59,038 bases of DNA from NCBI GenBank assembly GCA_011522725.1, contig WTIL01000072.1, positions 1 through 59,038 on the forward strand, read 5' to 3'. A model generated the notes under the pieces. It worked only from the letters and a program-made list of their open reading frames with translations. It was not told where the DNA came from and made no database searches. Made by a program: the position numbers and the translations under genes. Of this stretch, positions 1 through 8,593 are shown in pieces. Source of the stretch: Rhodospirillaceae bacterium. Lineage in GTDB: Bacteria > Pseudomonadota > Alphaproteobacteria > Puniceispirillales > Puniceispirillaceae. Each line of letters opens with the position of its first letter. The first letter of the stretch is position 1.

Positions 1-92
1 TCGCGCCGGACTATGACCTGTCGGGCAGCACCACGACGCTGGCGGCGCAGCTGCTTCTCAACCTGATCGGCCGCATCGCCGAGAACAGGTGA
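1..92 (+). CDS. 3' end of an unidentified protein (truncated by the window edge)
   Basis: An open frame enters from the left edge and stops at a TGA at 90-92, giving a 29-residue C-terminus that starts APDYDLSGSTTT and ends GRIAENR. It is coding-like in composition and convergent with the creatinase gene that follows. The fragment is too short to assign to a family, so I give no function. It would matter for the reading of the neighbouring creatine locus if the full gene were catabolic. Confidence 0.5.
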   Translation, partial: APDYDLSGSTTTLAAQLLLNLIGRIAENR

Positions 93-110
93 GGGGGCGG
101 CTGCCCCCTC
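91..110. terminator. GC-rich hairpin between convergent genes
   Basis: A perfect 8-bp stem GAGGGGGC/GCCCCCTC with a GGCT tetraloop overlaps the stop codon of the left-edge gene and lies just beyond the stop of the creatinase gene. There is no T-tract on either side, so it may act as a bidirectional, partly factor-dependent terminator or as an mRNA 3' end stabiliser. Confidence 0.4.
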
Positions 111-118
111 CGCCCGGA

Positions 119-1336
119 TCACTTCCCGACGATCATCTCGTCCGTGCCGAACGGGAAGTTGGTGATGTTCTCGGCTCCGTCCTCGGTGATGATCAGGATG
201 TCGTGCTCGCGATAGCCGCCGGCCCCCGGCGCGCCCTCGGGCAGCATGATCATCGGCTCCATCGAGACCACCATGCCGGGCTCCAGCACCGTGGTGATGT
301 CCTCGCGAAGCTCGACCGACGCCTCGCGCCCGTAATAGTGGCAGAGCACGCCGAAGCTGTGGCCATAGCCGAATGACCGGTATTTCAGCAGGTCCCATTC
401 CGCATACATCTTGTTGAGCTCGCTCGCCACATCGCAGCAGCGCGCGCCCGGCTTCAGCAGTTCCATGCCGCGGACATGCACCTCGCAGTTCTTCTGCCAC
501 AGGTCGTAATGCGCGTTCGAGGCGTGGCCGCAGAACAGCGTGCGCTCCAGCGCTGTGTAGTAGCCGAACATCATCGGGAAGGTGTTGAGCGAGAGGATGT
601 CGCCGGCCTCGACAATTTTGTTGGTGACCGGGTTGTGCGCGCCGTCGGTGTTGATGCCCGACTGGAACCAGGTCCAGGTGTCCATCAGCTCGACGAAGGG
701 GAAGCTCTCGGCGATGCCGCGGACCATGGCCGATGTCGAGGCCAGCGCGATCTCGTGCTCGGGAACGCCGGGCTTCACCGCTTCCATCAGCGCGCGCCCG
801 CCGACGGCGCACATGTCGGCGCCCTTGCGGATCAGCGCATGCTCCTCGGCGGACTTGATGGTGCGAAGCGACATGGCGGAGGCCGCGCAGTCGACAAGCT
901 CGACACCCGGGAAATGCTCTTCCAGCAGCATCTTCAGATCGAGGTTCACCTCGTCGAACTCGACGCCGAGGCGCTTGATTCCGGGAAGCAGGTCCTTCAG
1001 CGCGGTGAAATAGCTGTCGCGGCGCCAGTCGGTGTAGGTGACGTTGTCGCCGACCGACCGCCGCCAGGGCTGGCCGCCGTCGATCGCCGCCGACACGGTG
1101 GTCACGCCATCACGGGTCAGGACCGCGCCGTAGCGCCGCCCGAACTTGCAATAGAGGAAGCCGGAGAAATAGCAGATATTGTGATAGGAGGTGAACAGGC
1201 AGGCATCGATGCCGGCCTCTTCCATGCGCGCCTGCATGGCGTCGCGGCGGCGCGCCATCTCGCCGTCGGAAAAGGGTGAATAGGTCTTTTCGCCATTGTG
1301 CCAGCGGGTCACGTGAATCAGTTCATCGGCAGCCAT
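119..1336 (-). CDS. Creatinase (creatine amidinohydrolase)
   Basis: Probably hydrolyses creatine to sarcosine and urea (EC 3.5.3.3) in the cytoplasm. The 405-residue protein has the pita-bread M24 fold, and I recognise it as close to Pseudomonas putida creatinase over its whole length: FTSYHNICYFSGFLYC near residues 48-63, INTDGAHNPVT near 228-238, YGHSFG near 324-329, and SMEPMIMLPEG near 358-368. The creatinase-specific residues are all present: the catalytic His (His234, equivalent to P. putida His232), the substrate-binding Phe65 and Arg67, Glu264, Arg337 and Glu360. Metal-dependent M24 peptidases lack this set. The start is supported by AGGGAGG 7 bases upstream. It is transcribed divergently from an ABC importer, which suggests joint control. 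A closely related guanidino-compound hydrolase is the main alternative. Confidence 0.93.
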   Translation of the reverse strand: MAADELIHVTRWHNGEKTYSPFSDGEMARRRDAMQARMEEAGIDACLFTSYHNICYFSGFLYCKFGRRYGAVLTRDGVTTVSAAIDGGQPWRRSVGDNVTYTDWRRDSYFTALKDLLPGIKRLGVEFDEVNLDLKMLLEEHFPGVELVDCAASAMSLRTIKSAEEHALIRKGADMCAVGGRALMEAVKPGVPEHEIALASTSAMVRGIAESFPFVELMDTWTWFQSGINTDGAHNPVTNKIVEAGDILSLNTFPMMFGYYTALERTLFCGHASNAHYDLWQKNCEVHVRGMELLKPGARCCDVASELNKMYAEWDLLKYRSFGYGHSFGVLCHYYGREASVELREDITTVLEPGMVVSMEPMIMLPEGAPGAGGYREHDILIITEDGAENITNFPFGTDEMIVGK

Positions 1337-1640
1337 GTCCGGGGCCTCCCTTACGCTAGAAACGCGTCATGGCCGGTTTCGGCACGGACGCGGAAAATAA
1401 CCGTCGCAAGTTGCGACATTCCAGCCGGATAATGGGTTTGTGTGCGTGCGTCAACCACGGCTGTAGCCGTGACTGTGACGGGGGCAGTGACGGGGGCGGC
1501 GGCTGCGGCGTTTTTGTGGCCGTCATGGTGCGAATTTTCCTTCGGCCATGTGACTATAATGACCTTGCCTTTCGGCGCGTCGCCGTGCTTTTCTCTCACC
1601 CTGATTTGATGTTTGGACTGACAGTCTGGAAGAACAGAGC
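1337..1640. promoter_or_regulatory. Divergent control region, creatinase / ABC importer
   Basis: This 304-bp gene-free stretch separates the divergent creatinase and ATPase genes. On the plus strand a perfect -10 hexamer TATAAT lies at 1555-1560, about 80 bases before the ATPase start, with no convincing -35. A perfect inverted repeat CACGGCT-GT-AGCCGTG lies at 1456-1471 and a small GACTG-A-CAGTC palindrome at 1616-1626. The rest is G-rich with short GTGACGGGGGC-like repeats. I see no convincing gene in it. Confidence 0.55.
1456..1471. promoter_or_regulatory. Perfect inverted repeat, candidate operator
   Basis: CACGGCT and AGCCGTG form a perfect 7+7 dyad around GT, about 85 bases upstream of the TATAAT box of the importer operon and 120 bases upstream of the creatinase start. 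Its size and position suit a dimeric GntR-, LysR- or TetR-type regulator acting on both directions. No regulator gene is present in the window next to it. Confidence 0.4.
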
Positions 1641-2741
1641 ATGCTTGACGGTTCCGATCCGTTTGTACGTTTTCGCAATGTGCAGAAGAGTTACGACGGC
1701 GAGACGCTCGTCGTCAAAAACCTGAATCTCGATATCGAGGCCGGCGAGTTCGTCACCATGCTCGGGCCGTCTGGTTCGGGCAAGACGACCTGCCTGATGA
1801 TGCTGGCCGGTTTCGAGACCGCGACGCATGGCGAGATCGAGCTCGGCGGCAGGCCGATCAACAACATCCCGCCGCACAAGCGCGGCATCGGCATGGTGTT
1901 CCAGAACTATGCGCTGTTCCCGCATATGACGGTGGCCGAAAACCTGACCTTCCCGCTGAAGGTCCGAAAGATGTCGCAGGGCGAGATCGACGAGAAGGTG
2001 GGCCGGGCGCTGGACATGGTGCAGATGCGCGCCTTTGCCGACCGCAAGCCGGCACAGCTGTCGGGCGGCCAGCAGCAGCGCATCGCGCTGGCGCGCGCGC
2101 TGGTGTTCGAGCCGGAGCTGGTTCTGATGGACGAGCCGCTCGGCGCGCTCGACAAGCAGCTTCGCGAGCATATGCAGTATGAAATCAAGCATATCCACGA
2201 AAATCTGGGCGTGACCGTCGTCTATGTGACGCACGACCAGTCCGAGGCGCTGACCATGTCGAACCGCATCGCCGTGTTCGATGACGGCGTGATCCAGCAG
2301 CTCGACGCGCCGGTGGCGCTGTATGAAAAGCCGGAGAATTCCTTCGTCGCGCAGTTCATCGGCGAGAACAACACGCTCGCCGGTACCGTTGATTCGCTGA
2401 CCAAGGGGGTTGCCGCTGTGACCCTCGATTCCGGCGACAAGGTCAAGGCGCTGGCAGTCAATACCGACGGCAAGGGAAGCCGCACCAGCCTGTCGATCAG
2501 GCCGGAGCGCTGCATCGTCTCGCAGAAGAAGTCGGCCGGTCTCAGCGCGCTCAAGGGCCGCATTGAGGAGCTGATCTATCTCGGCGACCATATCCGCTGC
2601 CGGATGACTGTCGCCGGCAACAATGAATTCATCGTGAAGGTGCCGAACACGGCCGACCAGCTCGGTCTTGAAATCGGTGCCGAATCCTATGTCAGCTGGC
2701 AGACGGATGACTGCCGCGCCCTTGATCATCGGGGAAGCTGA
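1641..2741 (+). CDS. ABC transporter ATP-binding protein, PotA type
   Basis: ATPase of a polyamine/amine-class ABC importer. In the 366 residues I see the Walker A GPSGSGKTT (about 43-51), the Q-loop QNYALFPH, the signature LSGGQQQR, the Walker B VLMDEPLGALD, and the H-loop VYVTHDQSEA. The C-terminal roughly 130 residues form the TOBE-type regulatory domain usual in PotA/FbpC proteins. GGAAG lies 8 bases before the ATG. It is followed by a periplasmic binding protein and two permeases, completing a PotABCD-like system. The family transports putrescine, spermidine and other small cationic or zwitterionic compounds; the divergent creatinase suggests creatine or a guanidino compound here, which is inference. 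Confidence 0.93.
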   Translation: MLDGSDPFVRFRNVQKSYDGETLVVKNLNLDIEAGEFVTMLGPSGSGKTTCLMMLAGFETATHGEIELGGRPINNIPPHKRGIGMVFQNYALFPHMTVAENLTFPLKVRKMSQGEIDEKVGRALDMVQMRAFADRKPAQLSGGQQQRIALARALVFEPELVLMDEPLGALDKQLREHMQYEIKHIHENLGVTVVYVTHDQSEALTMSNRIAVFDDGVIQQLDAPVALYEKPENSFVAQFIGENNTLAGTVDSLTKGVAAVTLDSGDKVKALAVNTDGKGSRTSLSIRPERCIVSQKKSAGLSALKGRIEELIYLGDHIRCRMTVAGNNEFIVKVPNTADQLGLEIGAESYVSWQTDDCRALDHRGS

Positions 2742-2863
2742 TACGGGAGGGCCGGCAACGGCATCACGAGCGAAATTTGGTCCATGAGGCCGAATCAGGT
2801 GTCGCGGGTTGCGGCATCAAGCGAAGCGCCGCAAGGCGTGAACTAGTAAGGGAGAAAGACAAT

Positions 2864-3955
2864 ATGTCTGGTTTGACAAAGAAAATTGTTGCTCTCGCCG
2901 GGATGTCCGCATTCGTCGCGGGCAGCGCAGTGGCAGCCGAACTCACGGTTGTGTCCTGGGGCGGTGCATACACGAAATCTCAGGTTGAGGCCTATCACAA
3001 GCCGTGGATGGCGCAGAGCGGTCACAGCATCATTTCCGAGGATTACGGCGGAGGCATCGCCGAGATCAAGGCGCAGGTCGAGTCGGGTAACGTGACATGG
3101 GACGTTGTCGACGTCGAACTGTCCGACGCCATTCGTGCCTGTGACGAGGGTCTTCTCGAGGAAATCGACCACAGCTCGCTGCCGGCAGCCCCTGACGGGA
3201 CCCCGGCGGTAGACGACTTCCTTCCGGGCACGCTGCATGATTGCGCCGTAGCCAACATCGTCTGGTCGTCGGTCTATGTTTACGATTCCAGCAAGGTTCG
3301 TAACTGGAACGCGCCGAAGACCATGGCCGACTTCTTCAACACCGAGGCCTATCCCGGCAAGCGCGGCATGCGCAAGTCGCCGAAGGTGACCATGGAATTC
3401 GCTCTGATCGCCGACGGCGTTCCGACCAGCGAAGTCTATGACGTACTGAGCACCGAAGAGGGCATCGCACGTGCCTTCGCCAAGCTCGACACCATCAAGG
3501 ACGATGTCATCTGGTGGGAAGCCGGCGCGCAGCCGCCGCAGCTTCTGGCTGATGGCGAGGTCATCTTCACCACCGCCTGGAACGGCCGCGTGTTCAACGC
3601 TGTTGCCGCTGAAGACCAGAGCTTCGAGATGGTTTGGGACGGTCAGATCTACGACCTCGACCTCTGGGTCATCCCGAAAGGCTCGAAGAACGTAGAAGCC
3701 GCTCTGGACTTTGTCCGCTTCTCGACCGCAACCGAGCAGCTGGCGAACCAGGCTTCCTGGATCTCCTACGGCCCGGCCCGTGCATCGTCGGTTCCGCTTA
3801 TCGGTACCTACCATGACAACCCGGCCATCCAGATGGCCGACCACATGCCGACAGCACCTGGCAACTTCGCCAACGCGCTGCAGAACGACTTCGAGTTCTG
3901 GGCAGACAACCAGGACGACCTGAACGAGCGTTTCAACGCCTGGCTTGCACAATAA
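2864..3955 (+). CDS. Periplasmic substrate-binding protein, PotD/PotF type
   Basis: 363-residue extracellular solute-binding protein of the spermidine/putrescine class. I chose the ATG at 2864 because AAGGGAG lies about 9 bases upstream and because it gives a clean Sec signal peptide (lysines, hydrophobic LAGMSAFVAGSAVA, cleavage after AVA). The mature protein starts AELTVVSWGGAYTKSQ, the usual opening of this family, and carries WDVVDVE, WWEAGAQPPQLLADGEV and TTAWNGR segments that line the cleft in relatives. It captures substrate for the two permeases that follow. The ligand cannot be read from sequence. An 11-bp hairpin after the stop may raise its mRNA level over that of the permease genes. 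Confidence 0.92.
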   Translation: MSGLTKKIVALAGMSAFVAGSAVAAELTVVSWGGAYTKSQVEAYHKPWMAQSGHSIISEDYGGGIAEIKAQVESGNVTWDVVDVELSDAIRACDEGLLEEIDHSSLPAAPDGTPAVDDFLPGTLHDCAVANIVWSSVYVYDSSKVRNWNAPKTMADFFNTEAYPGKRGMRKSPKVTMEFALIADGVPTSEVYDVLSTEEGIARAFAKLDTIKDDVIWWEAGAQPPQLLADGEVIFTTAWNGRVFNAVAAEDQSFEMVWDGQIYDLDLWVIPKGSKNVEAALDFVRFSTATEQLANQASWISYGPARASSVPLIGTYHDNPAIQMADHMPTAPGNFANALQNDFEFWADNQDDLNERFNAWLAQ

Positions 3956-3962
3956 AATTCCA

Positions 3963-3988
3963 GCGGTCACCCCAATCGGGGTGGCCGC
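3963..3988 (+). terminator. Intercistronic stem-loop after the binding-protein gene
   Basis: GCGGTCACCCC pairs with GGGGTGGCCGC (one T-G wobble) around an AATC loop, seven bases after the binding-protein stop and followed by a T-rich GTCTCTTTTG. Such hairpins after the binding-protein gene commonly attenuate or protect mRNA in ABC-importer operons, giving excess binding protein. Confidence 0.6.
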
Positions 3989-4028
3989 GTCTCTTTTGTG
4001 AATTGAATTCGAAGATATTTCCGGGATC

Positions 4029-5279
4029 ATGATGGACGCATCGCAGCCCATTACGGCGGCAGACGGCACGCCCCTGAAGAAAAAGCTGGCGCAGGCCATG
4101 TTCCGCAGCAAATTGCGGGCCACCGGTCTTGTTGTGCCGCTCCTGGCCTTTGTGCTGGCAAGTTTCGTTTTCCCGATCCTCGCCCTGATGTGGCAAGGCA
4201 TCCATAACGACACTTTCGAACGGCTGATGCCCAACCTGACCGAAGAGCTTCGCGTCTGGGACGGGGTCAGCGAGCCGACCGAAGAGATGTACGCCCTTCT
4301 TGTCGCCGATCTGAAGCAGAACCGGGCCGACAAGACCATCGGCAAGGTGGCCTCGCGGGTGAATCAGGAACTGGCCGGCACGCGCTCGCTCTTCACATCG
4401 ACAGCGCGCAAGGCGAAGAAACTCGAGCCGCCCTACAAGGACGCGCTGATCAAGACGAAGAAGAAGTGGGGCGACATCAAGGTCTGGCAGGCGATGAAAC
4501 TGACCAACCAGAGCCTGACCCCGGGGTTCTACGCCACATCGCTCGACGCCAACTACACTGTCGACCAGGGCTTTGTGATGAAGGAGGAAAAGCGGCAGAT
4601 CTATACCAAGCTTTTCATCCGTACATTGATCATTTCGGGCTCGGTCATGCTGCTGTGCCTGATCCTCGGATATCCGGTCGCCTATCTGCTGGCGACATTG
4701 CCGCTGAAATACTCGAACCTGCTGATGATCATGGTGCTGCTGCCCTTCTGGACATCCTTGCTTGTCAGGACGACGGCATGGATCGCCATTCTACAGTCAC
4801 AGGGGGTGGTCAACGACTTGCTTGTCTGGATCGGGATTACAGGTGACGAAAGCCGGTTCTCGCTGATCTACAACATGACAGGCACAATCATCGCGATGAC
4901 GCATATCCTGCTGCCGTTCATGATTCTGCCGCTATATTCGGTGATGAAGACGATCCCGCCATCCTATATGCGGGCGGCACGCTCGCTCGGCGCGACGCCG
5001 ACAACCGCCTTCATCAAGGTCTACATGCCGCAGACGGTGCCCGGGATCGGCGCCGGCGGGTTGCTCGTGTTCATCCTTGCGATCGGCTATTACATCACGC
5101 CGGCCCTTGTTGGCGGCCAGGACGGCCAGCTGATCTCGAACATGATCGCCTATCACATGCAGAAATCGCTGAACTGGTCGCTGGCCGCGGCGCTTGGCGG
5201 TCTGCTGCTCGGCGGCGTGCTGTTCCTGTACTGGGCCTATGACCGCATCATCGGCATCGACAACATGAAACTCGGATAG
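4029..5279 (+). CDS. ABC transporter permease, PotB type, with a long periplasmic loop
   Basis: Inner-membrane permease of the importer, 416 residues against roughly 280-300 for classical PotB. A first membrane helix (VVPLLAFVLASFVFPILAL) is followed by about 135 hydrophilic, charged residues before the second helix (TLIISGSVMLLCLILGYPVA). The rest is a normal binding-protein-dependent permease, with the EAA-like loop RAARSLGATPTTAFIKVYMP that contacts the ATPase. The long first loop occurs in other alphaproteobacterial PotB-like proteins. The gene ends 3 bases before the next permease. A second ATG lies one codon after the first; no strong ribosome-binding site decides between them. Confidence 0.92.
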   Translation: MMDASQPITAADGTPLKKKLAQAMFRSKLRATGLVVPLLAFVLASFVFPILALMWQGIHNDTFERLMPNLTEELRVWDGVSEPTEEMYALLVADLKQNRADKTIGKVASRVNQELAGTRSLFTSTARKAKKLEPPYKDALIKTKKKWGDIKVWQAMKLTNQSLTPGFYATSLDANYTVDQGFVMKEEKRQIYTKLFIRTLIISGSVMLLCLILGYPVAYLLATLPLKYSNLLMIMVLLPFWTSLLVRTTAWIAILQSQGVVNDLLVWIGITGDESRFSLIYNMTGTIIAMTHILLPFMILPLYSVMKTIPPSYMRAARSLGATPTTAFIKVYMPQTVPGIGAGGLLVFILAIGYYITPALVGGQDGQLISNMIAYHMQKSLNWSLAAALGGLLLGGVLFLYWAYDRIIGIDNMKLG

Positions 5280-5282
5280 GCC

Positions 5283-6197
5283 ATGGCAAAGCTCCCACCC
5301 TATACCACCACCGGCGAACGCGTCTGGCATTACGGATTCCGTGTTATCTGCGGGCTGATCTTTCTGTTCCTGATCCTGCCGGTGCTGATCGTCCTGCCGC
5401 TGTCCTTCAATGTGGAGCCTTATTTCAGCTTCACGCCGGGCATGCTGTCGCTTGATCCCGAGGCGTTTTCCCTGCGCTGGTACAAGGATATCTTCCGCAA
5501 CGGCATGGCCGCTCCCGACGCGCCGTTCGACATGGCCTGGCTTGCCGATACCTGGAACAACGCGCAATGGATGCGGGCCATCCGCAACAGCTTTTTCATC
5601 GGGATCTGCGCGACCCTGCTGTCGACGGCGCTGGGCACGCTTGCCGCGATCGGCCTCAGCCGGTCGGAAATGCCCTATCGCCGGCTGATCATGTCGATCC
5701 TGATCTCGCCGATGATCGTGCCGCTGGTGATCACCGCTGCCGGCATGTTCTTCTTCTATTCCAAGATCCAGCTGAGCCAGACCTATATCGGGGTCATCAT
5801 GGCGCATGCGGTGCTTGGCACGCCCTTCGTGATCATCACCGTGACGGCGACGCTGGTCGGTTTCGACAAGTCGCTTGTTCGGGCCGCGAACTCGCTTGGC
5901 GCCGGGCCGATCCAGACCTTTTTCAAGGTGCAGATGCCGCTGATCATTCCGGGGGTGATTTCCGGCGGCCTGTTCGCTTTCATCACCTCCTTTGACGAAG
6001 TGGTGGCGGTGCTGTTCCTGGCCAGCCCTGAGCAGCGCACCATTCCGCGCCAGATGTGGTCCGGCATTCGCGAGCAGATCAGCCCGACCATTCTGGCCGT
6101 GGCGACGCTTCTGGTGCTGCTGTCGATTGTTCTGCTGACGGTGATCGAACTGTTGCGCCGGCGTTCCGAACGTCTGCGTGGTGTCACACCGTCGTGA
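5283..6197 (+). CDS. ABC transporter permease, PotC type
   Basis: Second permease subunit, 304 residues, about six membrane helices. The EAA loop reads RAANSLGAGPIQTFFKVQMP, and the C-terminal segment VVAVLFLASPEQRTIPRQMW is typical of PotC proteins. The N-terminus carries a loop between the first two helices longer than in E. coli PotC. It follows the first permease by 3 bases, and its TGA overlaps the GTG start of the next gene (GTGA), so the genes are likely translationally coupled. Confidence 0.93.
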   Translation: MAKLPPYTTTGERVWHYGFRVICGLIFLFLILPVLIVLPLSFNVEPYFSFTPGMLSLDPEAFSLRWYKDIFRNGMAAPDAPFDMAWLADTWNNAQWMRAIRNSFFIGICATLLSTALGTLAAIGLSRSEMPYRRLIMSILISPMIVPLVITAAGMFFFYSKIQLSQTYIGVIMAHAVLGTPFVIITVTATLVGFDKSLVRAANSLGAGPIQTFFKVQMPLIIPGVISGGLFAFITSFDEVVAVLFLASPEQRTIPRQMWSGIREQISPTILAVATLLVLLSIVLLTVIELLRRRSERLRGVTPS

Positions 6198-7102
6198 CGC
6201 GGCTCTGGAACAGTCCTCATTTCACCCTGATCATGGCGATGTGGATGTGGGCAGGCCACACCATTGCCGCACGCCTGTCTGTCGGCGAGATGTCGCCGAT
6301 GGTGATGATGGGGCTTCGCTGGTTTGCCTGCCTCGCCATTCTTGCCTTCATTTTCCGTCACCGTCTTGCGGCTGAATGGCCGCGGGTCAGGGCGCGTCTT
6401 GGCTGGGTGGCGGCCATGGGCGGGCTTGGCATGGCCGGGTTCACCTTTTTCTTCATTCTCGCCGCGCAATACACGACGGCGGTCAATCTCGGCATCACGC
6501 AAAGCTCGGTTCCGATGATCGTGATGGTGCTGAGCCTCGTCTTTTTCGGCACGCGGATCGGCGGCATCCAGATTGTCGGACTGCTTGTGTCCTTCGTGGG
6601 CGTCCTCGTCCTTGTCACCGGCGGGTCCGCCGAAATCCTGATGAACCTCGAATTCAACCGCGGTGATCTGCTGATGCTCGTGGCCTGCGTGTGCTATGCC
6701 GCCTACACCGTCGGGCTGAGCCGCCGCATCGACATGCCGCCGGCGCTGATGCTGGCCTTTTTCTCGGTGCCGGCATCGATCGTGTTCGCCCTGTGCATGG
6801 GCGTGGAATTCTGGCGTGGCACCGCGATCATGCCCGGACCGAAAGGGCTGGTGATTGTTGCCTATTGCGCGATTTTCCCGTCGATGCTGGCGCAGATTTT
6901 CTTCATGCGCGGCGTCGAGCTCGCCGGAGCCAACCGGGCCGGCTTCTATCTTAACCTGATTCCCGTCTTCGCGGCGCTGATGGCAGTGTTCATCCTGTCC
7001 GAGTCATTGTATTCTTACCACGCCATATCACTCGTCATGGTTCTGGGCGGCATCTACCTGGCTGAAAAACACAAGCCAGCCCCTCAACAAGACGCCGGAT
7101 AA
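6194..7102 (+). CDS. EamA/DMT-family transporter
   Basis: 302-residue drug/metabolite transporter with ten predicted membrane helices arranged as two EamA repeats. The reading frame is open further upstream, but I place the start at the GTG overlapping the stop of the preceding permease gene: the family-like sequence begins there with TRLWNSPHFTLIMAMWMWAG. The position inside the importer operon suggests an exporter or alternative route for a product or substrate of the same pathway; the substrate is unknown. Confidence 0.85.
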   Translation: MTRLWNSPHFTLIMAMWMWAGHTIAARLSVGEMSPMVMMGLRWFACLAILAFIFRHRLAAEWPRVRARLGWVAAMGGLGMAGFTFFFILAAQYTTAVNLGITQSSVPMIVMVLSLVFFGTRIGGIQIVGLLVSFVGVLVLVTGGSAEILMNLEFNRGDLLMLVACVCYAAYTVGLSRRIDMPPALMLAFFSVPASIVFALCMGVEFWRGTAIMPGPKGLVIVAYCAIFPSMLAQIFFMRGVELAGANRAGFYLNLIPVFAALMAVFILSESLYSYHAISLVMVLGGIYLAEKHKPAPQQDAG

Positions 7103-7124
7103 GTCCGGCACAGGAATGAAGACA

Positions 7125-8570
7125 ATGATCGACACGCGCAATTTCTACATCGACGGCGCCTGGGTGGCGCCGCTCGAGGGAACCGACCTTCCGGTGTTCA
7201 ATCCGGCCACCGAAGAGCCCTACGCCACCATCTCGCTAGGCGGGGCCGCCGATGCCGAGGCGGCAATCGCGGCAGCGCGTCGGACATTCCCGTCCTGGTC
7301 GATGACGACCCCTGCGGAGCGCGGCGAGGTGCTTCGCGCCATTCTCGCGGTCTATGAGGCGCGTGCGGCCGACATGGCCGAGGCGATCTCGACGGAAATG
7401 GGCGCGCCTATCGACATGGCGCTCAGCGACCAGGCAGGTGCCGGCCGCAGCCATCTGAAAGCGTTCATCCGCGCGCTCGATGCGTTTGAGTGGCAGCGCC
7501 CGATGCGCCCCGGCACGGAAGGTCAGGATCTGGTGTTCGAGGCGGCGGGTGTCGCCGGCCTGATCACCCCCTGGAACTGGCCGATGAACCAGGTTGTGCT
7601 GAAGGTCGGCGCGGCGCTGGCGGCCGGATGCACGATGGTGCTGAAACCGTCGGAAATCGCCCCGATGTCCAGCATCCTGTTTGCCGAAATCATGCATGAG
7701 GCCGGTGTTCCCGCCGGTGTCTTCAACATGGTCAATGGCGACGGCCCGGGGGTCGGCACGATCCTGTCCTCGCATCCCGATATCGATGTGGTGTCGTTCA
7801 CCGGTTCGACCCGTGCCGGCATCCTGATCAGCAAGGCGGCCGCCGACACTGTCAAAACCGTGTCGCTGGAGCTTGGTGGCAAGTCGCCGAACCTTGTGTT
7901 CAACGATACCGATATCGACGCCGCCGTGGCGCGCGGGGCGAGCTTTTGCTTCGCGAATACAGGCCAGTCCTGTAACGCTGCCACGCGTATGCTTGTCGAG
8001 CGCGACGCCTATGAGCGCGCCGTCGAGGTTGCGGCAGCAACGGCCGAAGCGACTGTTGTCGACCTGCCGAGCAAGTCCGGCGGCCATATCGGGCCGCTCG
8101 TCTCGCAGGTCCAGTTCGACAAGGTGCAGAGCCTGATCCAGGCCGGCATAGATGAAGGCGCACGGCTTGTCGCCGGCGGCACCGGGCGCCCCGAAGGCCT
8201 GAACCGGGGCTGGTTCGCGCGTCCGACCGTCTTTGCCGATGCGACACAGGACATGACCATCATGCGCGAGGAAATCTTTGGGCCGGTGCTGGCGATGATG
8301 CCGTTCGACAGCGAGGACGAGGCAATCGAGATCGCCAATGACACGCCTTACGGCCTTGCCGCCTATATCCAGACCGGCAGTGCCGAGCGAGCACGCCGGG
8401 TGGCGGCGCGGCTTCGTGCGGGCATGATCCAGGTGAATGGCGCCGGCCGTGCGTCCGGCGCGCCGTTCGGTGGCTACAAGCAGTCGGGTGTCGGTCGCGA
8501 AGGCGGCGTCTGGGGAATCGAGGAATTTCTCGAGATCAAGACGGTCAGCGGCATTATTGACGATGCCTAG
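7125..8570 (+). CDS. NAD(P)-dependent aldehyde dehydrogenase
   Basis: Oxidises an aldehyde to the acid with NAD(P). The roughly 481-residue protein has the whole ALDH core: ITPWNWPMNQ, the cofactor-binding FTGSTRAG, the general base Glu in LELGGKSPN, the nucleophile in TGQSCNA, and EEIFGPVL. I prefer the ATG at 7125, since AGGA lies 9 bases upstream; an in-frame ATG at 7116 has AGGA directly against it. It is the sixth gene of the importer operon, 22 bases after the EamA gene. Substrate is undetermined; with an amine-type importer, an amino- or guanidino-aldehyde is a reasonable guess. Confidence 0.92.
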   Translation: MIDTRNFYIDGAWVAPLEGTDLPVFNPATEEPYATISLGGAADAEAAIAAARRTFPSWSMTTPAERGEVLRAILAVYEARAADMAEAISTEMGAPIDMALSDQAGAGRSHLKAFIRALDAFEWQRPMRPGTEGQDLVFEAAGVAGLITPWNWPMNQVVLKVGAALAAGCTMVLKPSEIAPMSSILFAEIMHEAGVPAGVFNMVNGDGPGVGTILSSHPDIDVVSFTGSTRAGILISKAAADTVKTVSLELGGKSPNLVFNDTDIDAAVARGASFCFANTGQSCNAATRMLVERDAYERAVEVAAATAEATVVDLPSKSGGHIGPLVSQVQFDKVQSLIQAGIDEGARLVAGGTGRPEGLNRGWFARPTVFADATQDMTIMREEIFGPVLAMMPFDSEDEAIEIANDTPYGLAAYIQTGSAERARRVAARLRAGMIQVNGAGRASGAPFGGYKQSGVGREGGVWGIEEFLEIKTVSGIIDDA

Positions 8571-8593
8571 GTGAAAAACGGAAGGGGGCGGCA

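Noticed and set aside
2843-4345. 500-codon minus-strand frame
   Set aside because: Antisense to the binding-protein gene and permease; explained by third-position GC bias.
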